This document shows positions 12,605 through 24,600 of a stretch of 64,000 nt of DNA, piece after piece. Location: NCBI RefSeq assembly GCF_051106095.1, contig NC_135785.1, forward strand, positions 212,225,545-212,289,544. Reading direction: 5' to 3'. Numbering within the stretch: the stretch's first letter is position 1; each line of letters starts with the position of its first letter. Under the pieces are notes generated by a model, which did no database searches, had not been told where the DNA came from, and was given only the letters and a program-made list of their open reading frames with translations. The translations under genes were made by a program, and so were the position numbers. Source of the DNA: Pogona vitticeps. Taxonomy: Eukaryota; Chordata; Lepidosauria; Squamata; Agamidae.

Positions 12605-13524
12605 CACTATCAAAAGATTCTCCAGTCAGTTAATTAGGAAATGTAGATCCAGACATGTATCAGCATCATGTTTATTTTAAAAATACTACACAGGATTTCT
12701 TAGTAACTGGGAAACACTGTGGTGAGACAGCCTGGTGGACCACCTGGTAAACATTTGAAAGAAGCTAGTATGATTAATAACTCTCATCTTGTATTTTGAT
12801 AAGGCTGTAAGACATGTATAATCCAAGACAGCCAGTGAATTGAGGCAATACCTCCTACAAAGCATCTTGAACATCATCAGGGTCTTGTGGAACAACATTT
12901 TGATTAGCTAAGTGAAAATGAATCACAAGTGTTGGCATACAGTTACGCTACAGTTTTTATTCAGAGAATGATCAACTGGCTGCAGAGTTGATGAAACATT
13001 AAAAAGGCAAGATCAATAAGAGACATTATATCCTTATAAGATTCTGAGATCCTTAGCTCAAGGCCCTAAAGTTTCCAGCATCATGACAGATTAATAATTA
13101 CGAAGATACGGTAATTTGAGACATTAAATCAAGCATGCAAGTGAGATCTGTTGTCTCAGCAGGAACTCCTTCACCAAAAGGTAGCAAATAAATAAATTCC
13201 CCTCTACGGGCACACAGGATCAACAGTCAGCCACTGGCCCTTGGGTTGGCTCCCAATCTGCTATAGCTATGTCCTATGGAAAAAATCCACTTAAACTGCA
13301 GGTGTCCATCTTTTAAATTAAGTTTTTGCATTGGAGCTTACATCCTTCAAAGGGTATGTGCTGAGGGCCAATAAAAAATGTAGCAGTTGGATACAAAATT
13401 CTACAATCAGAAGTAGATGTCCACAATAAAAAGGAATGTCTTTTTAAAGAGCATAAATGGTTAAGAGGTAACTTTTGGCTCATTCATATTCATGCTTATT
13501 CAGAAGTGAGTCCCCCTGTGCTCA
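12605..13524. other. intergenic, nothing recognised
   Basis: No gene, RNA or clear repeat is seen. Confidence 0.5.
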
Positions 13525-13750
13525 GGGAAGTTTATGGTTATTTATTTTATTTATTTATTTATTGGACTTATATACCGCCCCATAGTGCTACAAGCACTCT
13601 CCGGGCGGTTTACAATTTTTTAATTATACAGGCTACACATTGCCCCCCCAGCAAGCTGGGTACTCATTTTACCGACCTCGGAAGGATGGAAGGCTGAGTC
13701 AACCTTGAGCCGGCTACCTGGGATTTGAACCCCAGGTCGTGAGCACAGTT
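13525..13750 (-). mobile_element. LINE (CR1/L2 type) 3' end
   Basis: A TTTA-rich tail at 13535-13562 is followed by 'ataccgcccc...cgggcggtttacaa', then by 'gggtactcattttaccgacc' and 'ggctgagtcaacc'. This is a very common squamate repeat that reads as the 3' end of a LINE on the - strand. No coding part remains. Confidence 0.6.
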
Positions 13751-15339
13751 TTAGCTGCAGGATGCAGGATTTTAGCCATACACTGTAACCTATGCTTAGA
13801 AGTAGCCTCAGATGCGTTCATAGGGACTTTCTGTAGATAGGTTGCTGACAAAGGTATCCTGTATTCAGGAGTAACCTGTAGTATGAAGACATGGGACCAA
13901 ATCCAACTTAACTCTGCTGGAGTGGAAATTCCTGCTAGCAGAGATTGCCACATTATACTGATGGATAACCAGTTGTGAAAGTTGTTGTGTAAGGTATTGT
14001 ACAATCAGCTGCATAACTAGCTCAACAACTGCTTGCACAACCACTTGTATGACTGCCTGTGCAAGTACTGGATGCCACTCTTATGCAAACCCTGAAAATG
14101 TACAATTGTCAGTATTATGTGTCTTATATTTACCCAATAACATTGTTGGATACAGGCCGTCCGTTCTTCAATATCAGAGCACCTTTTCATTATACCATTG
14201 CACTCTGTATAATTGATTAAGAGAACCTCCACTTCATTTTCACAAAATACATAGATTCCAAACTGCAATAAAAATGAATACGAATTATATAGTTCAATGT
14301 CACAATGGTTTTCCTTAATTATTATTGTTATGTATTGTCAGGTCACCTCCAACGTATGGCAACTCTAATGGGCCACTTCTAGGTACAGTATGCAGGATGT
14401 TTAAGGAGTGGTTTATCATTGCTGCTCTCCAGTAAGTTTCCATGACTGGGTAGCAATTTCAACTTACATCTCCTGAACGCTAGTTTGACTATCCATTACA
14501 TCATACAACTGTGTGTGTGACATATATACTATATTTTCTGTATGTACTATATAATACTTAAAGAATATACTATATATACTATACTCTAGCTCTATGTACT
14601 ATATACTGGCTCTCTTTTAATACTAAGCCTTAGCAATAAATAATACCATTCTGCCTTAGTCAATAATAATAGACTTAGTATTAACATCATATTGTAGGGG
14701 GACAATAACAATTGAGGTAATTATCCTGCTCTATTTGGCAATGAGCCTATACAGCTTGGGATGGACTTTGACTTTTTATATTTGACTTGGCATCAGCAGG
14801 CATCATTTACAGAGCTCCATGCCAGGTAGGGCACCGCACTTTAGAGGAGAGAGAGAAAGAAACTGGAGGGAGTTCAGAGGAGATCAACAGTAGTGATGAT
14901 GGAGTTAGTAAAGGTTAAGAGATAGGAAGAAATGGAGAAAGAGCGATGGAGAAAGCAAAGTTAAGAGATAGGAACCTGCTCATTCTAGGGGAAAGATGAC
15001 CAAAGAGAAGTTTACAATCTTCAGATATGTAAAGTGATGTCATACTGGACACAGAGCAATTTTTCTCTTTAGTGTTCAAGCACAAAACAAGCTCAAATGG
15101 CCTTAAGATGCTGCAAGCGAAAGTTTAATTGTAATAGGAGAAAAAAATGTATGTTAGAAATGGAAAATGATGAAATAAAATTTCAACAGAAGAGTAAGTC
15201 TATAAGTCTCATACACACCAAGGGGGATAGTTTGGAAAACAGGGGTGGCCGTTTAATTATCAGGGACTTGCTTTTGAGATTTTTTGCCAAGCTGTGATGG
15301 GCAAAACCTGCCCATCTCAATTTGTAAACTATTTGATTT
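13751..15339. other. intergenic with degenerate repeats
   Basis: The 13890-14050 part shares words with the TGGCCAAAATCC MITE family ('ataactagctcaacaac', 'ccaaatccaactt'). The 14325-14465 part resembles a SINE or Bov-B tail on the - strand ('tcaggtcacctccaacgtat', 'tggtttatcattgctg'). The 14515-14600 part is a TA-rich run with repeated 'tactatata'. No gene is seen. Confidence 0.45.
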
Positions 15340-16002
15340 AAATGCAGGTGTAGGCAATACCTTTATAGACCACTAAATAAACCATACCACCTGCTTGCAT
15401 TCATGGATCAGGCCCCACTTCATCAGTTTTGCACCAGTGTCTTATCACTGGTGCAAAACTTGTCTTTAGTACAAAGAACCCAAGAGTCCCAAAAATCATG
15501 GCAGATTAATTTTGCCAGATGTTTTATTTAGATATACATTAACAAAGATGCAGGGTGCACTAGAGGTGTGGTTTTAAAGTTACAGCTGGGGAACAAATAG
15601 AAACTTGTAGTTTCAAAGGAAGGCCATGCAGGCCTTTATACTGTATGCGTATCTCAGAACTACAGAGCCGGAAGGGATCCTATGGATCATTGAAGAAGGC
15701 ACAGTGGGGAACTGAACTCCCAACATTTTTGTTTGAGGAACTGGGGTGTGACATTCAATCAACAGCTTCATCTGCTATAACTTTAAAACCACACCTCCAA
15801 TGCAGCCTACATCTTCCTAGCTTATATCTAAGAAAAAATACCTGGCAAAATCATCTGCCATGAACTTTTGGGACTCTTGAGTTCTTTGTACTAATGATAA
15901 GACGCTGGTGCAAGCCTGATGAAGTGGGCCCTGATCCACAAAAGCTAGCAGATGGTGTGGTTTCTTTAGTGGTTTATAAAGCTATCACTTACTCCTGCAT
16001 TT
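15340..16002. mobile_element. fold-back element with arms of about 240 bp
   Basis: The left arm (15340-15590) and right arm (15766-16002) are imperfect inverted copies of each other. The inverted words include 'gatcaggccccacttcatca', 'gagtcccaaaa', 'catggcaga' and 'gtggttttaaagtta'. The loop at 15591-15765 holds a CR1-end-like segment read on the - strand ('agagccggaagggatc'). Part of the arm resembles a known sauropsid DNA repeat ('gatgaagtgggc...atccac'). Confidence 0.75.
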
Positions 16003-16149
16003 GCATTGTGTAATGACCACACAACTCTCTTTTATTTCTGCTTAATTTAAGTAATTTTAACCTGCCAGGTGCTGCTTTTTCTTTATTGACATTTTCTTAT
16101 AAGTGTTCTTGAGGCATGCTATGTTTTTATTGTAGTCATTTAATTTTTT

Positions 16150-16711
16150 AAGTTCTGTCTCAGCTTCAAGTCAATGGTGTTAATCGACAAGGCCCTAAAG
16201 GGTTTGGGACTTAGCAGAATGCTTATTCCCAAGTGGGACTGTCCACCCTACCCATTCATCCCAGGCAGGATAGCTGAAGATGTTGACCCTGAGAGAGGCT
16301 GACAAAGAAAAAAACAAGGAACCAGGCTTTCTTGGTGATCACTCCTCTGCTGTGGAATCGGTTACCACCCACTATTCACCTGGCACCTTCACTGGATATT
16401 ATCAAGAACCTGCTAAACACCTAGTTATTTTGGCAGGCATTTCAAAATATCCCATCTACAGAGCCTACCTAAACTGCTGCTACAGCCAAAATACTATAAA
16501 ATCACCACCAATTTAAATGTTTAGCTTTTATTTACTGTATTCTAGAATGTTTCAAAGTTTTATTATTTTCACTGTATAAGTTATAGATGTGTCGCTTTAT
16601 GATTTATGATTATCTTATTTTGATTATTTTTGTTTTTCTGTGTTGTAAACTGCCCAGAGTGGCCTTCAGCAACATGGGTGGTATGGAAATCAAATAAATA
16701 AATACATTTTG
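16150..16711 (+). mobile_element. L2-like LINE 3' end
   Basis: Words of the L2 C-terminus ('aaggccctaaagggtttggg'; 'ctgctgtggaatcggtt') are followed by a 3' UTR that ends 'aactgcccagagtggcc...aaatcaaataaataaata'. The same ending type closes the L2 copy at 6240. It is heavily decayed. Confidence 0.7.
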
Positions 16712-17706
16712 TGGTGACCAGGTCCCCCTAAGGGGTGCCTAGCACTCGGTCAGCGAGTTCAACAGGCTCTCCTTACATGCTCAAACCATCATCATGGAAT
16801 TGAAGTCCAGAACAAGACTGGATCTCCATCACATTTCAAATAACCCATCGTCCCTTTTCTACACTCTCTTAACTCTTCCCTTCTTCTTGACAATTCTGGC
16901 TGTTAATCAATTATCCTCAAGGGGCTGTAACACCTTCCTCCTCCCTTTATTCCCATGGAAGTCCAGGTGTTTTATCTCTTCTCCAATTAGCTCAGAATGC
17001 TGAGTCTTCTACGGGCCCCTTTGTCCGACCTTCGGCTTTATCTTGAACCAGGCTGTAACGGTCTTCAGAAAAACATTCTCAAAGCACTTAGAAAAAAAAC
17101 ATTTTTATGTCTCTCAAATCATCTTCACACAGAACCTGTCTGACTCCATCTTACATTTCTCTGACTACATATCCCATCTTCATGATAAATATAATTTTTG
17201 CATTGTCATTTGCCTTGATTGCCATTCTTTAGTAGAGAGGTGAGATGCCCAATTGATGATAAGTTAGACATCATTCTATTTAGCTAGATTGGGCCACCAC
17301 AACATAGGACCTAACAAACTAGGACTGCTCTATCAGTCTCCTATGCAAGTGCATAGTTTCCTATGCAACTGGCCTCTTCTTTTACATCCACTAAATCCAC
17401 AAAAGTTTGTTGAGCCCCTGTTGACAAGTGACAGTTGACTTATTAAAAGCCATCTGATCAAAATTCCACAAACATTTCTGCATTCTGATTGTAGACGGCT
17501 TCTTCTAAAGACTTGCAAACTACAGAGCCTGTTTTGACCTCGATTTGCAAAGTGGAATGGGGAAGAAGATGGCCTTTGGGGGCTTACATCTAAGATGTTC
17601 CTTCTTTCTTTACAGTCTGACTCTGTACTATGAAAGGGAGTTCTGAGGAGTGTTCTTTTTCCCCTTCCTGGTCAAGGAGTCTAAAAGAACAAACTACACT
17701 TCCAAA

Positions 17707-17726
17707 GGCAGGCAGGCAGGCAGGCA
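17707..17726. repeat. (GGCA)5 microsatellite
   Basis: Five perfect GGCA units. Confidence 0.95.
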
Positions 17727-19375
17727 TACTCTTAGATAGAAGACATTGGGGAGGAGCAATAAGAGGTTAAAAGATAGAAGTATGTACCTCACCCAGTGTC
17801 CCCTAAGCTACTCTGCTCTTAAGTTTAGTGGAATATGCTGTCCGATTGCCACTGTTGAAATGAAGTTCAGTAATCACTCTGGTCAACTTCAATATGAGGA
17901 ATAAAGGAGCAGGGATGCAGCTCAGTCAGAAAAATATTGTGGCTTGACACTGTCATTGGTCTACCATACTCTGTTCTCTACATTTTGGAATGCATAGTAG
18001 CATAACAATTCATTCACAAATGGAAACATAGATATCTTACATGGACCAAGTGACATGCAGCCAAAGGTGTAAGCAATCATCTGTGGATTTGTTATGATAT
18101 TATTACTATGATATTGTAGCAATTTAAGCATCCCTTTCTTTGCAAAAAGGCCATTGTTCTGTAAACATTGTCATTGACCTGGCTCTCTCAAATCCTTTTC
18201 TTCAGAAATGTGACGCTACAGTTAAGATTGAGGCAATGGACTGATAAAATAAAGGTCATCCTTGTTCAAAAAGGTCCCTGCATTTCTAGCTCTCTAGGGG
18301 TGCGGGCATGGGGAGACAAGGTTTTCCTTTGCAAGCGCAAGATTATTAAAGCCAGCTTGGCAGAAAAGCAAATCCCAAAGAAAGGTGCCAAGTTTGAGAG
18401 AACTGTGATGTCCATAGCCATAGCAATAATTTTTCAAACAACTAATAATAAAGAGTCAATAATCAGAAAGATGTTCTCTGAAGTGAACACCACTAAATTA
18501 CTTCGGGGAGGAAATCAATTACCTCCAAGGCAGCTCCAGCTCCCCAGCTCAATATCCAAATTTATGAGAGCAGCACCCGCTACAGAAAGCTGAAATTCAA
18601 AACCTCTCAGCAAGGGAGCCACTATTGTTTTTGTGGGTAAACTGACAGTGGTTGGAGGCAAGAGTCATGTTTTTGTAGCAGAATCTGTAAGAAAATATTG
18701 TCCAGGAGCTCGAGTTTCACATTACTTCAGTGACTCTAAGGCTGAATATAATGTTGGTTCTCTTTCAGGGATGGCCTTTGACATTTTAATGTCTGTGTTT
18801 AAAACATGCCTTCTGCAGAGTAATTTGTAAATGTATCTTGGAAGTGGAGAAACTCTTCAGTTTCCAATAGCTTAGATGGGTTACAAGCTATGACACTTTT
18901 TCAGGTGTTTTTGTATGTTCTCCCAGTAGGATGCCCAGAAAGTGGAAGGGGATAGGCTTTCTTCACATGTGAGGGATCTGCTGAAATGCATGCTTTTTTC
19001 CAATTCTTAAAGATGAGAATTTCCACTCCTTTTGGCATAAATGGCCATATGTCACAATGTGTGAAATGTGTGATGTGAAAAAAAGGGTTGTCGTGTGGTT
19101 CTTTACATCTTCTTAGACAGGTGAGAAGGAGGTAAACGTGGTGCTTATATTTAAATGATACAAAGATGAGAGAATGCAAAAGAGGAACAAAAAGTGAAGT
19201 GGGCATACACATATGGAATGGATAGATGGTACTGTGGATCAGTAGCTTAATATGAACTTTAATGTGAAAGACATATGGCCAATTTCTGGCATCACTAAGC
19301 AGAGCTCAGAAAGAATCCTGCCGTACACTATTAAAGAACACAATTGTGCTTTTCATGTTCAGGAGTCACATCCAG

Positions 19376-19428
19376 AGGCTCATTCACTCCAGCAATCAGA
19401 TGACGTATTTGCTGGAGTGAATGAGCCT
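19376..19428. repeat. perfect 20-bp inverted repeat
   Basis: Arms 19376-19395 (AGGCTCATTCACTCCAGCAA) and 19409-19428 are exact reverse complements, separated by 13 bases. This is probably the core of a small hairpin-type transposon whose outer ends I cannot place. Confidence 0.9.
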
Positions 19429-20329
19429 GCCCACAAAGTTGTCCTACCACCAACTTCCTGGTCCCTGCTGTCAGCTTCTACTTTTTTTGGTGCAGGTAGG
19501 ATCACTCTGTTTTGGTTCATTTCCAGCATGTGAGATCACTAGAACCAAACAAAAAGTGAGCCTTCCTGCCAATTCCCAATGTTGTGAAGTGGCGTAAGAA
19601 AAGAACCATTTCAGGATATTAGCAGAACTTCCTCATTTCTGTAGAGAGGGCCAAGAAAATGGGGGGGGGGGGGGAGAGAAGGTATATTAGGCCAGCACAC
19701 ATGCACTGAATCACTTTTTGAAAAGCCAAATGGAAAACTTCCTTCTAGAATTGGAGGAGATAGGAGAGGACAATGAGGGTGATTTTTGTTTGCTTTTTTC
19801 TTAAAGGTCTAGTTGAGAGCTGGTCGAGAAAAGCAAAGAAAAATTTCCCAAATTGTCCATTCCTGTCTCCACCTGCTTCCAGGAGAAAGTTTTCCATTTG
19901 AGTTGTATTTATTTTTTAAGTGATGCAGCACATATGCACTGCCCTAATACATTTTTTTTAAAAAATAAATAAATTGTACTTCACCTTTTCCACACAGCCC
20001 AGGAAATGTTTAATTTGTCAATATCCTGAAGTGGTTCTTAAGCTACAGAAATCCACAAATTGTCATTGCAAGTTAATGACCTGCTCTGAGTTTTCATTTC
20101 ATATGAAATATTGCAGTGAGATTTGAAGGGTTGTGCACAGTATTGCCTAAAAACACTGTGGTGGTTCTTACTTTTCTACCATCCTTATGTGCTTAATTGC
20201 AAAGCTGTGCTACTAAAACTACTACTACTGTTCTCAATCATGTATATTAGACAGATACAAAAACACATGGATCTTGGACAGAAGCATGCCACAAACCCTG
20301 TGTATTGCACTCTAGGCTATGTGCAGCAG

Positions 20330-20676
20330 AGGAACAGAATTAATAGAATCTTGAAAATGTAGAACTGGAAGAAATGCCAGAAGTCATCTAGTTCATCATT
20401 CTGTGAGTGCAAGAAATCCAGAGCTAAAACCTTTCAGACAAATGACTATGCAACCTGTGTTCAAAAATGACTTGCTGGGAGTAAAAATGTATGCTCCATT
20501 AATGAACACCTATTCCAAATATTTAGTTAAACTTATCTGATTCCACAAGTTCAGCTCCTGCTCTCTGGAACCATGGAAAACAAGCTTGTTCCACCTTCCA
20601 CACAACAGCCCTTCAAATATTCAAATATGACTATCTTGTCTCATCCTAGTGCTATCTTTTACAGGCTAAACATGTA
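20330..20676 (-). mobile_element. CR1 LINE 3' end (decayed)
   Basis: Read on the - strand this matches the CR1 3' region. The + strand shows its complement: 'tagaactggaagaaatgcca', later 'ggaaaacaagcttgttcca' and 'cccttcaaatattcaaatat'. It is interrupted at its right edge by the TA-flanked element at 20677. Confidence 0.6.
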
Positions 20677-21355
20677 CTGTGGTGCCTCAACTTATGAATT
20701 TAATCCATTCCAGAAGAATGGTCGTAATTTGAAATAGTTGTAAGTTGAAACACCATTTCCCATTGAAATGCACTGAAACCCCATTAATCCATTCCAGGCC
20801 CCCCCAAAAAAAGATAATCAACAACAACATAAACTGCACAGCAAGCCCCATTGGAATGTGATGGGACTTAAAAATAATAATTAAAAAAACACCCTCACAC
20901 AGCCAGTCCCATCAGAATGCAATGGGGCTGGAAAAAAATCAAAATCAAAACAACAACAACAAACACACCAAGCACCATCGGAACGCGATGGGGCTGGGAA
21001 AAAAAAAAAACACCAGACACACCAAAAAACATCACAGCACAGAAACATAACCCCCCCCCAAACCCAAACCCACCCTGCAAAGTAAATGTACTTTATCAGG
21101 AGCAGAAAGCAGCACCAGGCAGTCTGAAGCCTCTCTGCAAATGCACACACTCTAACCGTTGGGCTGAAAGAGCTACAAAGAAGCTCTTCGCCGACCAACG
21201 GTTAGTCCTGTAACTTGAATTCCAGCCTTTCTCCCTGCCTCTTTTGTTTGCAACGCGAAGCTCCGGCCGCAAGTCGAAGCAAAATTTTGCAGCCGGAGCT
21301 GGTCGCAACTCGAAATGGTTGTATGTCAGGATGGTCATAAGTCAAGGCACCACTG
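20677..21355. mobile_element. TA-flanked DNA transposon (Tc1/mariner, Tigger-like)
   Basis: Terminal inverted repeats (ctgtggtgcctcaacttat at the left; the right end is the complement of cagtggtgccttgacttat) are flanked on both sides by TA (20675-20676, 21356-21357), the target-site duplication of mariner-type elements. The interior is A/C-rich with repeated 'cccatcagaatgcaatgggg'-like units and no transposase. The copy is inserted into a CR1 remnant. Confidence 0.85.
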
Positions 21356-21357
21356 TA

Positions 21358-23594
21358 CAACTCTCTCATGGCTGTTCCTCACATGGTTTGGTTTCAAGAT
21401 CTTTTACTACTCCTCTGGACCAGGTTCAACTTGTTGATATGCTACCTAAACTAGCTGTGGCACTCTACTGAGATCTGACCAGATTACAGGGAGGTGAGAG
21501 CATGGACAAAGTGGAACTTTTTAAAAATGTTGATTCTATTTTTACAAAAATAAAATATTAGTTCCTGGAACATCTTATTCCCTTTTGTTTTACAATGAGG
21601 GCAGTGAAGTAAAAGAAGATGGAAGTAGAGATTATGGTTTTCCAACTAAAGAGCAGTAGTGGCAAGGTGGGATTGTTGTATTTTGGCAGTTTTCCTTCTG
21701 AGAAAGATTGTTCAAAGGTATCCTGATTAGGTGGATGATGCATATGACAAATATATTCTTCCAAATCCTTGTTTGTGATGTTGATGGTTTGTTCAAAATA
21801 CAAGTTTGTAGCTTGCTGGACCTTTTTTTAAATGCCTGAATGGTGCAGCCAGGGATAACATTTGAATAGCTTAGACTGTTGCACTGTTTTAGCTTTTCAG
21901 AATTAGGATGGTCAAATTAATATGCTAGGGGAGGAAGAGGAAGAAAGAAGGAGGTGCACCTTTACTGGTAAAAGCAGAGAACAACTTTAATGCTCATGTC
22001 ATATCCAGCTTGAATTGTTGCAATGTTCTCTATGTGTAATCGTATTTTAAAACTCTTCTTTCGACAATAATATTCTAAGAGAAAAATAGGCATAACCATG
22101 AGGTCTATAAAGCACTGTATCTCCTTGGACCTGATTGTGTGTACTCAGAGTCTAAATCAGCAGGAAACCAAGATTCACTACTTCCACGTTTGGAAGATTT
22201 CAGAGATTATTTTAGTGGCGAATCAGAGAGAAAAGATAAGGACAGAAGAATCTGATCTCATGCCAGCACTCATACCAACTGAGAGCTGGTCTTGTTCATC
22301 ACAACTTAAGTCCCACAAGATATGGCATGTTGAGATCTTCAATTTATAGAACCTATTTCAATCTCACATTGACAATGTGAAGTTATTTGTTGACTTGCCA
22401 GAAGGAGCACTGCAGGCAACTTTGGATGGATTTGGAATTTAAAGCACCTTGTAGTTACTGGATTCTCCTGTATTTAAATGATAGGATATCTCATAAATCA
22501 GGATGATCAGGAGGTTGAAGCCACCATCTGACACCTTGCCTCAAGATTGTGGGACATGTAGCCAACAGTACAGCTGCAAGCAGCTGTTTCAAGTAAAATA
22601 CAATGACAGCTTGTTGTTTTATACCTCTTACTCAGTTACTACACTTGCCCATGTATAGTATCAAGTTGTGAGTAAAAGCTGAGATATCAAGGAATAAACC
22701 ATCCTTCAGACGCAGCTAAATAATTGCAGTGTGTATACTTACACTTCCCTATAAAATTACAGAACCTTCATATAAATGTGAATGAAAATCTATATATACA
22801 TTACACACAAATAGTATTCACATAAAGGTAGAGCCTTCTGGTATGGGACACATTTCTTCTAAATCTTAAAAACTTTCTAAAACATGGTAAAATAATTTTA
22901 AAAAATCTATCTCTAATATATTTTTATAGACTCTTTCATGTTCTGATCTGTTGGATAGTGTCTCTTGCTCTCAGGATTACTAAGCTATTATTACAATGAA
23001 AAATTCACTCCCTGGCTGTCCCCTTTCTTTATAATTGCAGTTAATGTGAAGTGCTTATGTACTATATCAATTTAATATCTGATATGGCCTCTGTCAAGGT
23101 ATTACATTCTGCACTTACTGGGTGATGGACTCTAACCTAATAGGGCTTTTCTCTCTTTAACTACCCCAATCCACTGTCCATTTTGCTATTCAGATGGAAC
23201 AGTGTCTGCTGAAATGGAAAACTGGAAAGCAATACTTTGATAGAATAATTTAAATTTAACAGCAGTTTGAAGGCATTTGTTTTAAATTGCAGTAATAACA
23301 GAAGGAAGGCACATATGGAAAAGCTGATTTGTTTGTGGTGAACAGATCATCTTCAAAGCCTAGTCTTTGGTATAGACAGCATGTAAATCAACTCTGCTAT
23401 CTATAGCTGCATTTCTGTTATGTGCATATATTTGTTAAGATTACACTGAACCATCAACAAACAGCAATAGGAAAGATACAAGAAACAGAGTAAAAGAACT
23501 TCCTTACAGCCAATGAGATGGAGGAAAGTGGCCATAGTCAGTGGACACAGTAAGTCAGGGAAACTTAAAAACTCTGGTTTACTGATTAGGACAC
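21358..23594. other. intergenic, nothing recognised
   Basis: No gene, RNA or clear repeat is seen. An open frame at 22098-22349 has no recognisable signature. Confidence 0.5.
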
Positions 23595-23850
23595 AGTGAT
23601 GAGCATGAACTGCCAGTTAGGTGGTTTGTGCAGGTCATGTACTGGCTAACCAGTACATGACCTCCCCCAAAGGGCACCCACTCAGAGTCAGCACCCAGAG
23701 GAGGCAGGGCAGAGAACCCAGGCCAGTGCTTCCAAGTGGGTGCTCACCAGACAAGGCGAGGCTTTGAAGCGCCAAACACTTGTTTGGCTGATAACCAACC
23801 AGCATGAACTGCTAAACTGGCAGTTCATGCCCATCTCTCAAAGTGTGCTG
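23595..23850. mobile_element. hairpin-type MITE
   Basis: The ends are inverted over about 20 bp: gatgagcatgaactgccagt at the left and the complement (actggcagttcatgcccatc) at the right. An inner palindrome at about 23633-23664 centres on 'tactggctaaccagta'. There is no coding capacity. It is probably hAT-like, but the flanking duplication is unclear. Confidence 0.7.
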
Positions 23851-24411
23851 GCACACATGGTTTAAGTGTTCTCACTTGCAGCAAGAGCAGCCTAGCAAGC
23901 CACAGGGCTTCACTCTCTAAGCTGTGTATCAAGGCAGTTTAAAGAAGTGTCATTCCCTCCTTGGCTTTGTATCCCATCAAAACAGAAGAATAATTCATGG
24001 TTTGTTTTTGTCTTGTTTTTCTGGCTTGCTGGGAGACAAACTGGAGATAAGAAAGTACCTGTGTTCAGACTGCTGAGCAAAGCTACAGAAGATTCTATGG
24101 TCAACGTAACAGTCTTTAAGGTGCCACTACATTTTTGTCTTTTTTAATTTGTTCTTTCATTTTTATTTTGTTTTCCCTATTATCTCACTACAAGAGAAAC
24201 TGATCAGCAGTCACCAGCATGGTGCCCGTTTATAGCATGCCATGGATCATATGGTTCACAGGCTTGTTGGGTCATCCAGACCCAGCTGATGAGATCCAAA
24301 GGGATTTCAGTTTCAGAAACAAACTCAGAAAAGGACTAAGGATATTATACATGCAGATACATGGAAGAGATACACAGTATCATCTCACTAGAAGTGAAAT
24401 ATAACTCAGGC
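23851..24411. other. intergenic, nothing recognised
   Basis: No gene or clear repeat is seen. Confidence 0.5.
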
Positions 24412-24600
24412 TATTATTATACTTTGGAACAATAGTGCTGGGAAAATTGGAAGGCAGTAGGAAAAGAGGAAGACTGAACATGAGTTCCATTGACTCAAGA
24501 AATGAATCTATGATCTTTGATTTGCAGGATCTGAGCAGGGTTGTAAACTAAAGGACTTTTTCAATGTCATTATTTGATAGTCAGAGGTTACTTGGTGGTA
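24412..24600 (+). mobile_element. Bov-B LINE fragment
   Basis: Shows the Bov-B C-terminal region on the + strand: 'gtaggaaaagaggaagactg', 'ttgactcaagaaatgaa' and 'caggatctgagcagggttgt'. It is short and diverged. Confidence 0.75.

Larger units (their letters stand above)
16712..20329. other. intergenic; small repeats only
   Basis: Contains (GGCA)n at 17707-17726, a 14-base G run at 19661-19674 and a perfect 20-bp hairpin at 19376-19428. A 141-codon open frame at 18168-18593 has no family signature that I recognise and is probably chance. No gene is seen. Confidence 0.5.

Noticed and set aside
18168-18593. 141-codon plus-strand frame
   Set aside because: No recognised motif, no splice or promoter context; length is possible by chance in 64 kb.
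20881-21213. Overlapping open frames on both strands around 21000
   Set aside because: They lie inside the A/C-rich interior of a TA-flanked transposon and are low-complexity; no protein signature.
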